From Klebsiella sp. BIGb0138 (GTDB lineage Bacteria; Pseudomonadota; Gammaproteobacteria; Enterobacterales; Enterobacteriaceae): a DNA stretch of 64,000 nt. Positions 25,100 through 34,966 of the stretch are shown here, piece by piece. The position numbers and the translations under genes were made by a program. Location of the stretch: NCBI RefSeq assembly GCF_004342285.1, contig NZ_SMCV01000004.1, positions 341,710 through 405,709 on the forward strand, written 5' to 3'. Every line of letters starts with the position of its first letter. Position 1 is the stretch's first letter. The notes beneath the pieces are model-generated. The model saw only the letters and a program-made list of their open reading frames with translations. It did not search any database and was not told where the DNA came from.

Positions 25100-26320
25100 A
25101 TGCCCGAACCCGTTGACGCACCGGCGCTGAATGGATTGCGCCTCAATCTGCGGATTGTCTCTGTTGTGATGTTTAATTTTGCCAGCTACCTGACGATCGG
25201 CCTGCCGTTGGCGGTGCTGCCCGGGTATGTTCATGATGTGATGGGATTCAGCGCGTTCTGGGCCGGTCTGGTGATCAGTCTGCAATATTTTGCGACCCTT
25301 CTCAGTCGCCCCCATGCCGGGCGCTATGCCGATCTCCTCGGGCCCAAAAAGATTGTTGTGTTCGGGCTGTGCGGCTGTTTTCTCAGCGGCCTGAGCTATC
25401 TCCTGGCGGCGAGCGGGAGCGGTTGGCCGACGCTGAGCCTGGCGCTGTTGTGCCTTGGCCGCGTGATCCTCGGTATCGGGCAAAGTTTTGCCGGCACCGG
25501 TTCAACCCTGTGGGGCGTGGGAGTGGTGGGATCGTTACATATCGGGCGGGTGATTTCGTGGAACGGCATCGTCACCTACGGGGCGATGGCGATGGGGGCG
25601 CCGCTCGGGGTACTGTGTTACACCCTCGTTGGCCTGCATGGCCTGGCGTTGACGATTATGGCGGTCGCGCTGGCGGCTATCTGCTGCGCGCTGCCGAGGG
25701 CGGCGGTGAAGGCGGCGAAGGGGAAGGCCATGTCGTTTCGGGCGGTGCTGGGCCGGGTCTGGCTCTATGGTATGGCGCTGGCGCTGGCTTCCGCCGGATT
25801 TGGCGCGATCGCCACCTTTATTACGCTATTTTACGCCGCTAAAGGCTGGGACGGCGCGGCGTTCGCCCTGACGTTGTTCAGCTGTGCGTTTGTCGGCACG
25901 CGGCTATTGTTCCCCAACGCGATTCAGCGTCTGGGGGGGCTGAACGTGGCGCTGCTGTGCTTTAGCGTTGAGATTGTCGGCTTATTGCTGGTGGGGCTGG
26001 CAGAGAGCTCGCTGATGGCGAAAGCCGGCACGTTTTTAGCGGGAGCCGGCTTTTCGCTGGTTTTCCCGGCGCTGGGGGTGGTGGCGGTGAAGGCGGTGCC
26101 GCAGCAGAACCAGGGGTCGGCGCTGGCCACCTATACGGTTTTTATGGATCTCTCTTTAGGGCTGAGCGGTCCGTTAGCCGGGCTGCTGATGGCGTGGGCG
26201 GGAATATCGACGATTTATCTGGCGGCGGCGGGGCTGGCGGCCGTAGCGTTCTTATTGGGCTGGCGCTTAAAAAAACGGCCCCCGGCGGTGGCGCCGGAGG
26301 CCGCGACGTCAGGCCAGTAA
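25100..26320 (+). CDS. yhhS: YhhS, major facilitator superfamily transporter
   Basis: The 406-residue inner-membrane MFS protein has about twelve helices and the loop 2-3 motif GRYADLLGPKK. The start at 25100 gives MPEPVDAPALNGLRLNLRI, as in E. coli YhhS, with GGTGGA upstream. The open frame to 25058 adds 14 residues that do not fit the family. It is an uncharacterised efflux-type carrier. Its stop TAA abuts the stop of convergent dcrB as TAATTA, so the two genes meet without a spacer. Confidence 0.94.
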   Translation: MPEPVDAPALNGLRLNLRIVSVVMFNFASYLTIGLPLAVLPGYVHDVMGFSAFWAGLVISLQYFATLLSRPHAGRYADLLGPKKIVVFGLCGCFLSGLSYLLAASGSGWPTLSLALLCLGRVILGIGQSFAGTGSTLWGVGVVGSLHIGRVISWNGIVTYGAMAMGAPLGVLCYTLVGLHGLALTIMAVALAAICCALPRAAVKAAKGKAMSFRAVLGRVWLYGMALALASAGFGAIATFITLFYAAKGWDGAAFALTLFSCAFVGTRLLFPNAIQRLGGLNVALLCFSVEIVGLLLVGLAESSLMAKAGTFLAGAGFSLVFPALGVVAVKAVPQQNQGSALATYTVFMDLSLGLSGPLAGLLMAWAGISTIYLAAAGLAAVAFLLGWRLKKRPPAVAPEAATSGQ

Positions 26321-26878
26321 TTACTGGATGACGAGGGTGTTGATAATATTTTCCGCCGCAGTTTGCGCCTGCTGCTGGTTGTCTGCCGGCAGGGTGATCT
26401 GCAGGGTCAACAGCTTATCGTCAATCTTGCCGAGAATAACCGAAGACCAGGCGGTCTGACCCTTGGCGGAGATAATACTGTCCAGCTGTTGTAGCGTGTG
26501 GCCTTTGATCTCAATGGATTTATTGGTCACGACCTGCAGCTGCGGATCGCGGCTGCGCTGCTGATCTTCCAGGCGCTGAGCCAGCACGCTTAACTCTTCG
26601 TTGGTGCTGTCGCCGACGATCACGATCACCGCTTTCTGCCCGGTGACGTCGGAGTAGACGTGCATGTTGTTGGCCTGGGTGCCCAGCTTGCCGCTCTGGT
26701 CGGTCATCCCGGCCGGCAGGGAGAAGCTCAGCTTGCCATCCAGCAGCTCGATCGTCTGCCCGCTGGCGTTGCTTTCCGCCGCCGCCCCTTCGGTTGGCGC
26801 TTTTGAATCGCTGTTATCACAGGCCGCAAGCCCCATAACCAGCAGGCCAATACCGACATATTTAACCAAATTGCGCAT
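26321..26878 (-). CDS. dcrB: DcrB, inner-membrane-associated lipoprotein
   Basis: The 185-residue lipoprotein has the lipobox GLAAC (Cys20) and the DcrB core [19 protein letters not shown]. In E. coli, DcrB is needed for infection by phages C1 and C6 and has been linked to envelope homeostasis. The start at 26878 (MRNLVKYVG) has AAGGA at a normal distance. The ATG two codons earlier is too close to the ribosome site. It is convergent with yhhS. Confidence 0.94.
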   Translation of the reverse strand: MRNLVKYVGIGLLVMGLAACDNSDSKAPTEGAAAESNASGQTIELLDGKLSFSLPAGMTDQSGKLGTQANNMHVYSDVTGQKAVIVIVGDSTNEELSVLAQRLEDQQRSRDPQLQVVTNKSIEIKGHTLQQLDSIISAKGQTAWSSVILGKIDDKLLTLQITLPADNQQQAQTAAENIINTLVIQ

Positions 26879-26951
26879 TGACATCTTCCTTTCGATAAAC
26901 GGCCATTAATGGCTCATTCGCTTATCTTATCACATCAGCTTGCGAGTACTC

Positions 26952-27617
26952 TTAACCTGGCTGCAATGCCGATAAATCAGATTTATCTGCCAGTTTTTTC
27001 AGCAACATATTCAACAACATGCCGTACATGGGCAGGAAGAAAACAATGCTAATCAGTACCTTGAAGCAGTAGTCGACAATGGCGATTTCTCCCCAGTGCG
27101 CCGCCATAAACGGGTCCGGGCTGCGCCAGAATGCGATAAAGAAAAAGGCCAGCGTGTCGCTGACGTTGCCGAACAGGGTCGATGCGGTCGGCGCCAGCCA
27201 CCAGCGACGGTTCTGCCGCAGGCGGTTAAAGACGTGGACATCGAGGATCTGACCCAGCGCGTAGGCCATAAAGCTGGCAGCGGCGATGCGGGCGACGAAC
27301 AGGTTAAAATGGGTCAGCGCGGCCAAGCCTTGCCACTCGCCCATATAGAACAGGGACGAGACGCCATAGGAGATCAGCAGCGCCGGGGCCATTACCGCGA
27401 GGATAATCCGTCGCGCCAGCGGAGCGCCGAAAATCCGCACCGTCAGGTCGGTGGCGAGAAAGATGAACGGAAAACTGAACGCGCCCCAGGTGGTATGGAA
27501 ACCAAAAATGGAGATCGGTAGCTGCACCAGATAGTTACTGGAAGTGATCACCAGCAAATGGAAAAGCGCTAGCCAGAACAGCGCTTTTTTACGCTGTGAC
27601 GTAGTAAAGGGACTCAT
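26952..27617 (-). CDS. yhhQ: YhhQ, queuosine precursor transporter
   Basis: The 221-residue membrane protein of the vitamin-uptake-like/ECF-related family imports the queuosine precursors preQ0 and preQ1. Around six helices are visible, with FIFLATDLTVRIFG (about 49-62) as the conserved block, and the tail is soluble and basic. It is divergent from tusA across a 211-base gap. Length agrees with E. coli YhhQ (221). Confidence 0.93.
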   Translation of the reverse strand: MSPFTTSQRKKALFWLALFHLLVITSSNYLVQLPISIFGFHTTWGAFSFPFIFLATDLTVRIFGAPLARRIILAVMAPALLISYGVSSLFYMGEWQGLAALTHFNLFVARIAAASFMAYALGQILDVHVFNRLRQNRRWWLAPTASTLFGNVSDTLAFFFIAFWRSPDPFMAAHWGEIAIVDYCFKVLISIVFFLPMYGMLLNMLLKKLADKSDLSALQPG

Positions 27618-27828
27618 ATTGTGACCTTTTTAGTGGTTGGGGTGAGGGAACCCAATAAATCAATACATGCCGCGCGACTTGCCAATGCGCATGTACCAGG
27701 ATGAAGCGGCAGAATGATACTGCGTTGGGCCGGTAATGCAACGGTTGTTTTTCGCGCAAACGTTAACCTGACTTGCGTAGCGGAAAAGTGGGGGTAAACT
27801 AGGGCCGTTTTGTTGATGTGAGATGAAA

Positions 27829-28074
27829 ATGACCGAACTTTTCTCCAGCCCTGACCACACTCTGGATGCTCAGGGTCTGCGTTGCCCGGAACCGGTAATG
27901 ATGGTGCGTAAGACCGTGCGCACGATGCCGGTGGGCGAGACTTTGCTGATTATTGCCGACGATCCGGCAACCACCCGCGATATTCCGGGTTTCTGCCGCT
28001 TTATGGAACATGAGCTGGTGGCGCAGGAAACGCAGGCGTTGCCCTACCGCTATCTGATCCGTAAAAGCCACTGA
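27829..28074 (+). CDS. tusA: TusA (SirA), sulfur carrier protein
   Basis: This 81-residue sulfurtransferase accepts persulfide sulfur from IscS and passes it to TusBCD for 2-thiouridine formation in tRNA. The persulfide-carrying Cys19 is in GLRCPEPVM. The ATG at 27829 gives [13 protein letters not shown], the family N-terminus. An ATG two codons upstream (27823) is the alternative. A REP hairpin (28175-28206) lies between its end and the convergent zntA. Confidence 0.96.
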   Translation: MTELFSSPDHTLDAQGLRCPEPVMMVRKTVRTMPVGETLLIIADDPATTRDIPGFCRFMEHELVAQETQALPYRYLIRKSH

Positions 28075-28174
28075 GTCCCGGCGCCGGCTTTACCGAGACG
28101 GTGCTGCCCACCAGACCGCTTTCCCCGCAAAGCGCGCGCGGCCGGGGAACACGCTATCATCAACTCTGGCAGAA

Positions 28175-28206
28175 CCCGGATGGCGGCGCGATGCGCCTTA
28201 TCCGGG
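28175..28206. repeat. REP/BIME hairpin between tusA and zntA
   Basis: CCCGGAT at 28175-28181 pairs with ATCCGGG at 28200-28206, with GGCGGCGCGATGCGCC between, the classic layout of an enterobacterial REP element. It lies in the 3' gap between two convergent genes, the usual REP location. Confidence 0.8.
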
Positions 28207-28234
28207 CTACCGACTTGCAGGTCAGTCTTTCCGC

Positions 28235-30430
28235 TTACTTCTTACGCAGCAACCGCAGGGCGTTCGCGGTCACCAGCACCGTCGCCCCGGTATCGGCCAG
28301 CACCGCCAGCCATAGCCCGGTTAACCCGAGCAGCGTGGTGATAAGGAAAATCCCCTTCAGCCCCAGCGCCATGGCGATATTCTGGCGGATATTGGCATGG
28401 GTGGCGCGGGCGAGGGAAATCATCTGCGCCAGGCCGGTTAAGCGGTTATGCGTTAGGGCGGCGTCTGCGGTTTCCAGCGCGACATCGGTGCCGCTGCCCA
28501 TCGCGATCCCAATGCTCGCCGCCTTCATCGCCGGGGCGTCATTAATCCCGTCGCCGACCATCGCCAGCGGAGCATCGGCGTTAAGCGCCGTCACGGCCGC
28601 CACTTTATCGGCAGGCAGCAGCCCGGCGCGGAACTCCAGCCCCAGTTCGTTGGCAATCGCCGCCGCCGCTCGGGGGTTATCGCCGGTGAGAATCACCCCC
28701 TGGACCCCCAGCCGATGCAGGTCATCGACCGCCTGGCGGGCATCATCGCGCAGCGTATCCTGCAGCGCCAGAATGCCGAGCAGCGACTGCTCGCGCAGCA
28801 CCAGCACCACCGTCTGTCCCGCGCTCTCCAGCTGTTGAATCTGAGCCTCATACTGCGGAGCAACGGTCTCCTTTCCCGCCGCGCAAATCAATACCCGATA
28901 ACCGTCGACGTCGGCCTCGATACCGGAACCCGCCAGCGCACGCTGGTCGCGAGCGAGCGGAATCGTCAGCTGCCGTTGCTGCGCTTCGCGCACGATGGCC
29001 AGCGCCAGCGGATGGCTGGATCCTTGCTCAACCGCGGCCGCCAGCGCCAGCAGGCTATTTTCATCCATCTCGTTAATGGCAAGCGCGGCGGTGACGCGCG
29101 GCTGGCCAACGGTGAGCGTTCCGGTCTTATCAAAGGCAACCTGACGCACGCGCCCCAGTTGCTCAAGCGCTGCGCCGCCCTTAATCAGGGCGCCGCGACG
29201 GGCCGCGACTGCCAGCCCGGAAGTCATCGCCGCAGGAGTGGAAATGACCAGCGCACAGGGGCAACCGATCAGCAGCAGCGTCAGACCTTTGTAGATCCAC
29301 GCAAGCCAGGCCCCGGCAAAGAACAGCGGCGGGACGATGGCAACCAGCAGGGCGACAAGCATAATCGCCGGGGTATAGATTCGGCTGAAGCGGTCGATAA
29401 AACGTTCGATTGGCGCGCGCCGCTCCTCGGCTTCTTCAATCAGCTTCAGAATACGGTCGATGGCGCTATCGCCCGGTTCGGAGATAACGCTCAGCTGTAC
29501 CAGCCGGTCGACGCTGGTCGCACCTGCCGCCACGCGTTCGCCTGCGTTGCGCTCGACCGGGACGGATTCCCCGGTTAAGGCGCTTTCATCAAAGCTGGCG
29601 AACGGCGACAGCAGTTGACCATCGGTAGGTAAACGGCCGCCAGCCGCCACTTCAATGACGTCGCCGGGACGCAGATCGCGCTGGGCGACGGTTTCCCTTA
29701 CTCCGTCACGTAGGCGAATGGCGGTGTCGGGTTTTAACGCCATTAAGGCGCTAACGCCCTGGCGGGCGCGGCTGGCGGCCCAGCCTTCGAGGCGCTCGCC
29801 GATCAGGAACAGCAGCAGCACCATCGCCGCTTCGGCGGTGGCGCCGATAAACAGCGCTCCGATGGCGGCGACGCTCATCAGCGTTTCAATGGCAAACCAG
29901 CTGCCGCTTCTGATCAAGCGCCCGGCCTGGCGGGCGACGGGCCACAGGCCGACGAGGGTCGTCGCGATGAATGCCAGCTCGCCGAACGGGTGGTTGAACT
30001 GTTCGAGACCCCAGCTCAGCGCCATCATCAGCAGCAGGGCGATCGGCGGCAGATTCTCACGCAGACGCGAGGTTGCTGCCTGCGGCGCGTTTTCATCGCG
30101 TAGCGTATAGCCGGCAGCGCGCACCGCGCGCTCTACCCTGGCGCGGACATCGGCATCGGCATTAACCAGCAGTTTTTCGGTGGTAAATAGTACCTGTACC
30201 TGGCTGACGCCCGGCACCTGGCGCACCGCATTCTCAACCTTACGAGCACAGGCGGCGCAGTCCATTCCATCGACCAGCCAGCTATAGCGCGCGTCGTTTA
30301 ATCGGTCAGCCTCGGAAGCGGTGGTACAGGTCGACTCGGTACAGCAGCTGTCGGACGGCGCGGTAGCCGGTTTGAGTGTGAATGACGAGAATTGCGGAAC
30401 TTTTTTATCCTGAGCTTCTGGAGTCGACAT
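28235..30430 (-). CDS. zntA: ZntA, Zn/Cd/Pb-exporting P1B-type ATPase
   Basis: This 731-residue inner-membrane pump exports zinc, cadmium and lead. A cysteine cluster (SCCTESTC, 28-35) is followed by a heavy-metal domain with the metal site Cys58 and Cys61 in GMDCAAC. The membrane CPC motif is in GCPCALV, DKTGTLTV carries the phosphorylated Asp, and GDGINDAP is the hinge. The start at 30430 has GGAGGG upstream. Earlier in-frame starts would lie in the promoter. A perfect ZntR operator upstream shows metal-inducible control. Confidence 0.97.
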   Translation of the reverse strand: MSTPEAQDKKVPQFSSFTLKPATAPSDSCCTESTCTTASEADRLNDARYSWLVDGMDCAACARKVENAVRQVPGVSQVQVLFTTEKLLVNADADVRARVERAVRAAGYTLRDENAPQAATSRLRENLPPIALLLMMALSWGLEQFNHPFGELAFIATTLVGLWPVARQAGRLIRSGSWFAIETLMSVAAIGALFIGATAEAAMVLLLFLIGERLEGWAASRARQGVSALMALKPDTAIRLRDGVRETVAQRDLRPGDVIEVAAGGRLPTDGQLLSPFASFDESALTGESVPVERNAGERVAAGATSVDRLVQLSVISEPGDSAIDRILKLIEEAEERRAPIERFIDRFSRIYTPAIMLVALLVAIVPPLFFAGAWLAWIYKGLTLLLIGCPCALVISTPAAMTSGLAVAARRGALIKGGAALEQLGRVRQVAFDKTGTLTVGQPRVTAALAINEMDENSLLALAAAVEQGSSHPLALAIVREAQQRQLTIPLARDQRALAGSGIEADVDGYRVLICAAGKETVAPQYEAQIQQLESAGQTVVLVLREQSLLGILALQDTLRDDARQAVDDLHRLGVQGVILTGDNPRAAAAIANELGLEFRAGLLPADKVAAVTALNADAPLAMVGDGINDAPAMKAASIGIAMGSGTDVALETADAALTHNRLTGLAQMISLARATHANIRQNIAMALGLKGIFLITTLLGLTGLWLAVLADTGATVLVTANALRLLRKK

Positions 30431-30449
30431 GAGACCCTCCGGTAATGAT

Positions 30450-30499
30450 AATTTTCTCATTACGCGGAGGATACACTCTGGAGCCGACTCCAGAGTCAA
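30450..30499 (-). promoter_or_regulatory. zntA promoter with ZntR operator
   Basis: ACTCTGGAG-CCGA-CTCCAGAGT (30475-30496) is a perfect 9-4-9 inverted repeat. On the minus strand the -35 TTGACT (30499-30494) and -10 TATCCT are 20 bases apart. A stretched spacer with the dyad between the two elements is the hallmark of MerR-family activators. It corresponds to the ZntR site at E. coli zntA. Confidence 0.93.
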
Positions 30500-30507
30500 G
30501 CGCTAAA

Positions 30508-31134
30508 TTAGAGATACAGCGCACGGACGATCAGGAAGTGGCCGGCGAAGTAGAATGCGGCGGCGATGGCGTTATCGGCGCGGAAACGACGACGATAGTG
30601 GCTGACCAGCCAGACGATGTTGCCCAGTAGCAGGGAGGTCGCGCCGGCGAAGCCGGAGAGCGCGGTATCCGTCGGGCGGAAGAACCACAGTTCGCCCGCC
30701 AGCCACACCATCACCAGCGTCATGCCGATAAAGGTAAATACCGGCATACGCATCTCTTCCAGCCGACTCCAGATAACTGCAAACAGCAGGGCGCCAATCA
30801 CCAGCAGCACCAGCGGCAGCGGCCAGAAAAACGACATCGTCATCTGGCTGGCGAACCAGATGGTATAGAGCAGGTGCGACAGGAAAAACGCCCCCACTGC
30901 GTACATTATCCGCTGACGAGGCAGCAGCGTCAGCGCATCGCCCAGCAGCGAAGCACACAGCCCGGCAAGCACCAGGTAGCTGATGGCGTTGAACATCGGC
31001 GCCTGCCAGGCCAGCAGCAGCAGCAGGATCAGGGTGACGGGTTTAAAAACCCAGCGTTGCCACGTCGGGCCACGATAGGAAGCATCGACGTAAAGCCATG
31101 CGGAAAAACAGACAGCAATAAACGACCAAAGCAT
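30508..31134 (-). CDS. yhhN: YhhN, TMEM86-family membrane protein
   Basis: The 208-residue protein has about seven to eight membrane helices of the YhhN/TMEM86 family, whose animal members are lysoplasmalogenases. The function in enterobacteria is not established. Conserved [15 protein letters not shown] (about 77-91) carries the acidic residue of the family, and a second conserved region precedes the C-terminal helix. It lies upstream of zntA on the same strand, beyond the ZntR promoter. Confidence 0.9.
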   Translation of the reverse strand: MLWSFIAVCFSAWLYVDASYRGPTWQRWVFKPVTLILLLLLAWQAPMFNAISYLVLAGLCASLLGDALTLLPRQRIMYAVGAFFLSHLLYTIWFASQMTMSFFWPLPLVLLVIGALLFAVIWSRLEEMRMPVFTFIGMTLVMVWLAGELWFFRPTDTALSGFAGATSLLLGNIVWLVSHYRRRFRADNAIAAAFYFAGHFLIVRALYL

Positions 31135-31275
31135 AGTAAGTCCTTGTATCTGTTATTATTAAGTGAGTGGCATATTTTCAGTACTGAAACTTAGTGTAGT
31201 GGTTCGGGCGGGCAGATGACAATGTTAATCAAGGCGCGGTATGCTTATTCCTGAGAATTCCTGGGGGTAAGATCG

Positions 31276-31635
31276 ATGAGCAAGGTTCCACTGTTTTTTA
31301 TGATCGTTGTGGCCATCATTGTGGTGGCAGCATCGGTTCGCTACGTCCAGCAACGACGGGAAAGTATGGATAATGACGCCGCGCCGCTGTTACAAAAGCG
31401 GGTCGTGGTGAGCAACAAGCGGGAAAAGGTGCTTAACGATCGCCGCTCGCGCCAGCAAACGGTCACCCCTGCCGGCAGCGATATGCGCTATGAGGCGAGC
31501 TTCAGGCCGGAGACCGGCGGGCTGGAAGTCAGTTTTCGCCTGGAGGAGACGCAATATCATGCGCTGAGCGTCGGCGACCGGGGAATGCTGAGTTATAAAG
31601 GCTCAAGGTTTGTCGCGTTTACGCCTGACCCCTGA
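31276..31635 (+). CDS. yhhM: YhhM, DUF2500 protein
   Basis: The 119-residue protein has one N-terminal membrane anchor (about 5-22) and a soluble domain of the DUF2500 family: KRVVVSNKREKV, then YEASFRPETGGLEVSFRLEE and GDRGMLSYKGSRF. It is a conserved backbone gene of unknown role, divergent from yhhN and convergent with yhhL. GGGGGTAAG lies before the ATG. Confidence 0.9.
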   Translation: MSKVPLFFMIVVAIIVVAASVRYVQQRRESMDNDAAPLLQKRVVVSNKREKVLNDRRSRQQTVTPAGSDMRYEASFRPETGGLEVSFRLEETQYHALSVGDRGMLSYKGSRFVAFTPDP

Positions 31636-31646
31636 GCCCGTCGCCA

Positions 31647-31925
31647 TTACTTCTTACGCAGGGTGGCCTTGAGCTTTTTCTGCCAGGCCACCAGTTCAAA
31701 CACGCCGAACACGAAAATGCGGATCTGTTCGAAGCGGCTCAGCGGCGGGGCATCTTTCGGCTGAGTGGCTTTCAGCAGCGTCAACTGCAGACCGTGCATC
31801 AGGATCATAAAGATCAGCGCGACGTTAACAAAGATATTCAGCGGCTTGGGGAAAGGCTGAAACAGATTTAACAGCAAAAACGCCCAAACGCACAGCATCA
31901 GCACGCGGCCAAAATTAATCAGCAT
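31647..31925 (-). CDS. yhhL: YhhL, DUF1145 membrane protein
   Basis: The 92-residue protein of the DUF1145 family has two or three membrane helices and a basic tail. The start at 31925 gives MLINFGRVLMLCVW, matching E. coli YhhL. The open frame further upstream lies within rsmD and is rejected. It overlaps the rsmD stop by 11 bases, so the two are co-transcribed. The function is unknown. Confidence 0.92.
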   Translation of the reverse strand: MLINFGRVLMLCVWAFLLLNLFQPFPKPLNIFVNVALIFMILMHGLQLTLLKATQPKDAPPLSRFEQIRIFVFGVFELVAWQKKLKATLRKK

Positions 31926-32511
31926 TACTTTCTCCTTGTGCCTCACGTTGATAGAGACGGTAGGCGACCTGTCCGGCCACTTTTTCACGATACAGATGCC
32001 AGTTTTCCGGCACCGGCGGTAAGCCATTTTCAACTTCGCTCTCAACGTAGATTAGCGCTTCGTCGGCGAGCCAGCCGTTATTTTCCAGCAGGCGCAGCGT
32101 TTCTTCCAGCAGACCTTTGCGGAACGGCGGGTCGACGAACACGATATGGTGCGGCGTGCCGGGCTGGTTGAGGTAGGTAAGCGTGTTGGTGTTGACCACT
32201 TTGCCGCTATCGGCTTTCAGGGTCGCGAGATTCTTTTGCAGCTGCTGGGCGACGCCGCGCTCCATTTCCAGCAGCGTTGTGCTGCCGGCATAGCGGGAGA
32301 GCGCCTCCAGCCCCAGAGCGCCGCTGCCGGCGAAGCAATCGAGGCAGCGGGCGTCGACCATCGAGGGCGCCAGCCAGTTAAACAGGGTTTCACGCACCCG
32401 GTCGGTGGTCGGGCGCAGACCCGGGCTCTCCGGCACCGGTAATTTACGGCCCCGCCATTGCCCGCCGATAATGCGGATCTGGCCGCTGCCTGCGTGGTTT
32501 GGTTTCTTCAT
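31915..32511 (-). CDS. rsmD: RsmD, 16S rRNA m2G966 methyltransferase
   Basis: This 198-residue SAM-dependent enzyme methylates G966 of 16S rRNA. The SAM motif is CFAGSGALGLEA (59-70) and the catalytic motif IV is DPPF (127-130), the N/D-PP-Y/F type. RIIGGQWRGRKL (13-24) is the RsmD-specific start. It is divergent from ftsY, as in E. coli, and overlaps yhhL. Confidence 0.96.
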   Translation of the reverse strand: MKKPNHAGSGQIRIIGGQWRGRKLPVPESPGLRPTTDRVRETLFNWLAPSMVDARCLDCFAGSGALGLEALSRYAGSTTLLEMERGVAQQLQKNLATLKADSGKVVNTNTLTYLNQPGTPHHIVFVDPPFRKGLLEETLRLLENNGWLADEALIYVESEVENGLPPVPENWHLYREKVAGQVAYRLYQREAQGESNAD

Positions 32512-32702
32512 CTCTTTGCTCAGGTCTCAACTTTCAGCCCGCTATTCTAGCGATCGAACGCGGATGACGAAACCTTAATCCGGGGGCGGTGATGCGAGTT
32601 AAGTTAAGTGATAGACTATCCGACTAATTTCATCATTTTTCAGCTTCCGCTATTGTTATGCCGGAGCTGTGCCATGAATAAACCGCGGGAGTGTCGTCGC
32701 AA

Positions 32703-34295
32703 ATGGCAAAAGAGAAAAAACGTGGCTTCTTTTCCTGGCTGGGCTTTGGACAAAAAGAACAGGCGCAGGAAACAGAGAGCGAACAAAAAGTAGAAGGGCA
32801 GGCCGGGGTTGCCGAATCGCATCCGGCGGCAGAGGTGCCTGAACAGACCGTGGCGACGCCAGAAGCGGATGCGGCAAGCGCACCTGCCGTGGAAAAAGAA
32901 GACCCGCAGGCTTTTGCGGCCGATATCGTCGACGTCACCGAACAGGTTGTCGGGAGCGAATTAGCGCACCCTGCTACGCCTGCGGAAGCGCTAGAGGTGC
33001 CGGCCGCAGCGGAAGAGCTGCATCAGGCGCCAGCGGTTATGGAACCCGCGCCGGTGGTCAGTGACGGCGTGGAAGAGCCCGGAGTCGAAGAGGGGGTTGC
33101 CGGGAATGTCGTCGCGGAACCGCTGGTCGAAGAGAGCATTGCGCAGCCGGCCGTCGCCGAAGCGCTGGCTGAACAGGCGCCGGAAGCGCTCATTGCCGAG
33201 CCGGAGGTCGCCGCTGTTGAAGAGGCGGTGCTGAGCGAGGAGGTCGCTGAAGAGCCGCACGATGTTGCGCTGTCTGATGAGGAACTGGACGCTCAGGCGC
33301 TGGCGGCTGATGCCGAAGCAGCAGAAGAGGCTCAGGTAGAGGATCCGGCGCAACAGGAGCAGGAAAAACCGACCAAAGAGGGCTTCTTCGCGCGCCTGAA
33401 GCGCAGCCTGATTAAAACCAAACAGAACCTCGGTTCCGGATTTATCAGTCTGTTCCGCGGCAAAAAAATCGACGATGATCTGTTTGAAGAGCTGGAAGAG
33501 CAGCTGCTGATTGCCGACGTCGGTGTGGAAACGACCCGTAAGATCATTACTAACCTGACCGAGGGCGCCAGCCGGAAACAGCTTCGCGACGCGGAAGCGC
33601 TGTATGGCCTGCTGAAAGAAGAGATGGGCGATATCCTCGCGAAAGTGGATGAGCCGCTGAATGTTGAAGGGAAAACGCCATTTGTTATTCTGATGGTCGG
33701 CGTTAACGGTGTCGGTAAAACGACCACCATTGGTAAGCTGGCGCGTCAGTTTGAGCAGCAGGGTAAATCGGTCATGCTGGCGGCGGGGGATACCTTCCGC
33801 GCCGCCGCGGTGGAACAGCTGCAGGTCTGGGGCCAGCGTAACAACATCCCGGTGATTGCTCAGCACACCGGCGCCGACTCGGCCTCGGTCATTTTCGATG
33901 CTATTCAGGCGGCGAAGGCGCGAAATGTTGACGTGCTGATTGCCGATACGGCGGGCCGTTTGCAGAACAAATCGCACCTGATGGAAGAGCTGAAAAAAAT
34001 CGTCCGGGTGATGAAAAAACTGGACGAAAACGCGCCGCATGAGGTCATGCTGACGATTGACGCCAGCACCGGGCAAAATGCGATTAGCCAGGCCAAACTG
34101 TTCCATGAAGCCGTTGGGTTGACCGGCATCACGCTGACTAAGCTGGATGGCACCGCGAAAGGCGGGGTTATCTTCTCCGTCGCCGACCAGTTCGGTATTC
34201 CGATTCGCTACATTGGCGTCGGTGAACGTATTGAGGATCTGCGTCCGTTTAATGCGGGCGACTTTATTGAGGCACTTTTTGCCCGAGAGGATTAA
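32703..34295 (+). CDS. ftsY: FtsY, signal recognition particle receptor
   Basis: The 530-residue SRP receptor GTPase guides ribosome-SRP complexes to SecYEG. The N-terminal amphipathic MAKEKKRGFFSWLGFG is the membrane anchor. A long acidic, Glu/Ala/Val-rich A domain follows (about 20-225), then the NG domain with the P-loop GVNGVGKTT near 333, DTFRAAAVEQL, DTAGR and TKLDGTAKGG. The acidic domain is low-complexity and longer than in E. coli FtsY (497). The start at 32703 fits the E. coli N-terminus. It is the first gene of ftsYEX. Confidence 0.97.
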   Translation: MAKEKKRGFFSWLGFGQKEQAQETESEQKVEGQAGVAESHPAAEVPEQTVATPEADAASAPAVEKEDPQAFAADIVDVTEQVVGSELAHPATPAEALEVPAAAEELHQAPAVMEPAPVVSDGVEEPGVEEGVAGNVVAEPLVEESIAQPAVAEALAEQAPEALIAEPEVAAVEEAVLSEEVAEEPHDVALSDEELDAQALAADAEAAEEAQVEDPAQQEQEKPTKEGFFARLKRSLIKTKQNLGSGFISLFRGKKIDDDLFEELEEQLLIADVGVETTRKIITNLTEGASRKQLRDAEALYGLLKEEMGDILAKVDEPLNVEGKTPFVILMVGVNGVGKTTTIGKLARQFEQQGKSVMLAAGDTFRAAAVEQLQVWGQRNNIPVIAQHTGADSASVIFDAIQAAKARNVDVLIADTAGRLQNKSHLMEELKKIVRVMKKLDENAPHEVMLTIDASTGQNAISQAKLFHEAVGLTGITLTKLDGTAKGGVIFSVADQFGIPIRYIGVGERIEDLRPFNAGDFIEALFARED

Positions 34296-34297
34296 GA

Positions 34298-34966
34298 ATG
34301 ATTCGCTTTGAACAAGTCAGCAAAGCCTATCTCGGTGGGAGACAAGCGCTGCAGGGGGTGAATTTCCACCTGCGGTCGGGCGAGATGGCATTCCTGACCG
34401 GCCACTCCGGCGCGGGGAAAAGTACCCTGCTTAAGCTTATCTGCGGGATCGAACGGCCGAGCGCCGGGAAAATTTTATTCGGCGGTCACGACATTAGCCG
34501 CCTGAAGAGCCGTGAGGTGCCGTTTTTGCGCCGGCAGATCGGCATGATTTTCCAGGACCATCACCTGCTGATGGATCGCACGGTGTTTGATAATGTGGCC
34601 ATTCCGCTGATTATTGCCGGCGCCAGCGGCGACGACATCCGTCGTCGCGTGTCGGCGGCGCTGGACAAGGTCGGGCTGCTGGACAAAGCGAAAAACCTCC
34701 CTATTCAACTCTCCGGCGGTGAACAGCAGCGCGTGGGGATTGCCCGTGCGGTGGTGAATAAGCCCGCGGTGCTGCTGGCGGACGAACCCACCGGTAACCT
34801 CGATGAGGCGCTCTCGGAAGGTATTTTACGTCTGTTTGAGGAATTTAACCGCGTCGGGGTTACGGTGCTGATGGCGACGCACGACCTGGGACTGATTTCC
34901 AGTCGCTCGTATCGCATGCTGACCCTGAGCGACGGTCATATGCACGGAGGCCATTGGGGTGAATAA
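34298..34966 (+). CDS. ftsE: FtsE, cell-division ABC ATPase
   Basis: This 222-residue cytosolic ATPase works with FtsX to control EnvC-activated amidases at the septum. Walker A is GHSGAGKST (35-43), the signature is [14 protein letters not shown] (about 139-152) and Walker B is [12 protein letters not shown]. It starts two bases after ftsY and overlaps ftsX by eight bases. Confidence 0.97.
   Translation: MIRFEQVSKAYLGGRQALQGVNFHLRSGEMAFLTGHSGAGKSTLLKLICGIERPSAGKILFGGHDISRLKSREVPFLRRQIGMIFQDHHLLMDRTVFDNVAIPLIIAGASGDDIRRRVSAALDKVGLLDKAKNLPIQLSGGEQQRVGIARAVVNKPAVLLADEPTGNLDEALSEGILRLFEEFNRVGVTVLMATHDLGLISSRSYRMLTLSDGHMHGGHWGE

Noticed and set aside
32991..34106. A 371-residue open frame on the minus strand inside ftsY
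   Set aside because: It is antisense to the conserved FtsY NG domain, with no domain of its own and no ribosome site.
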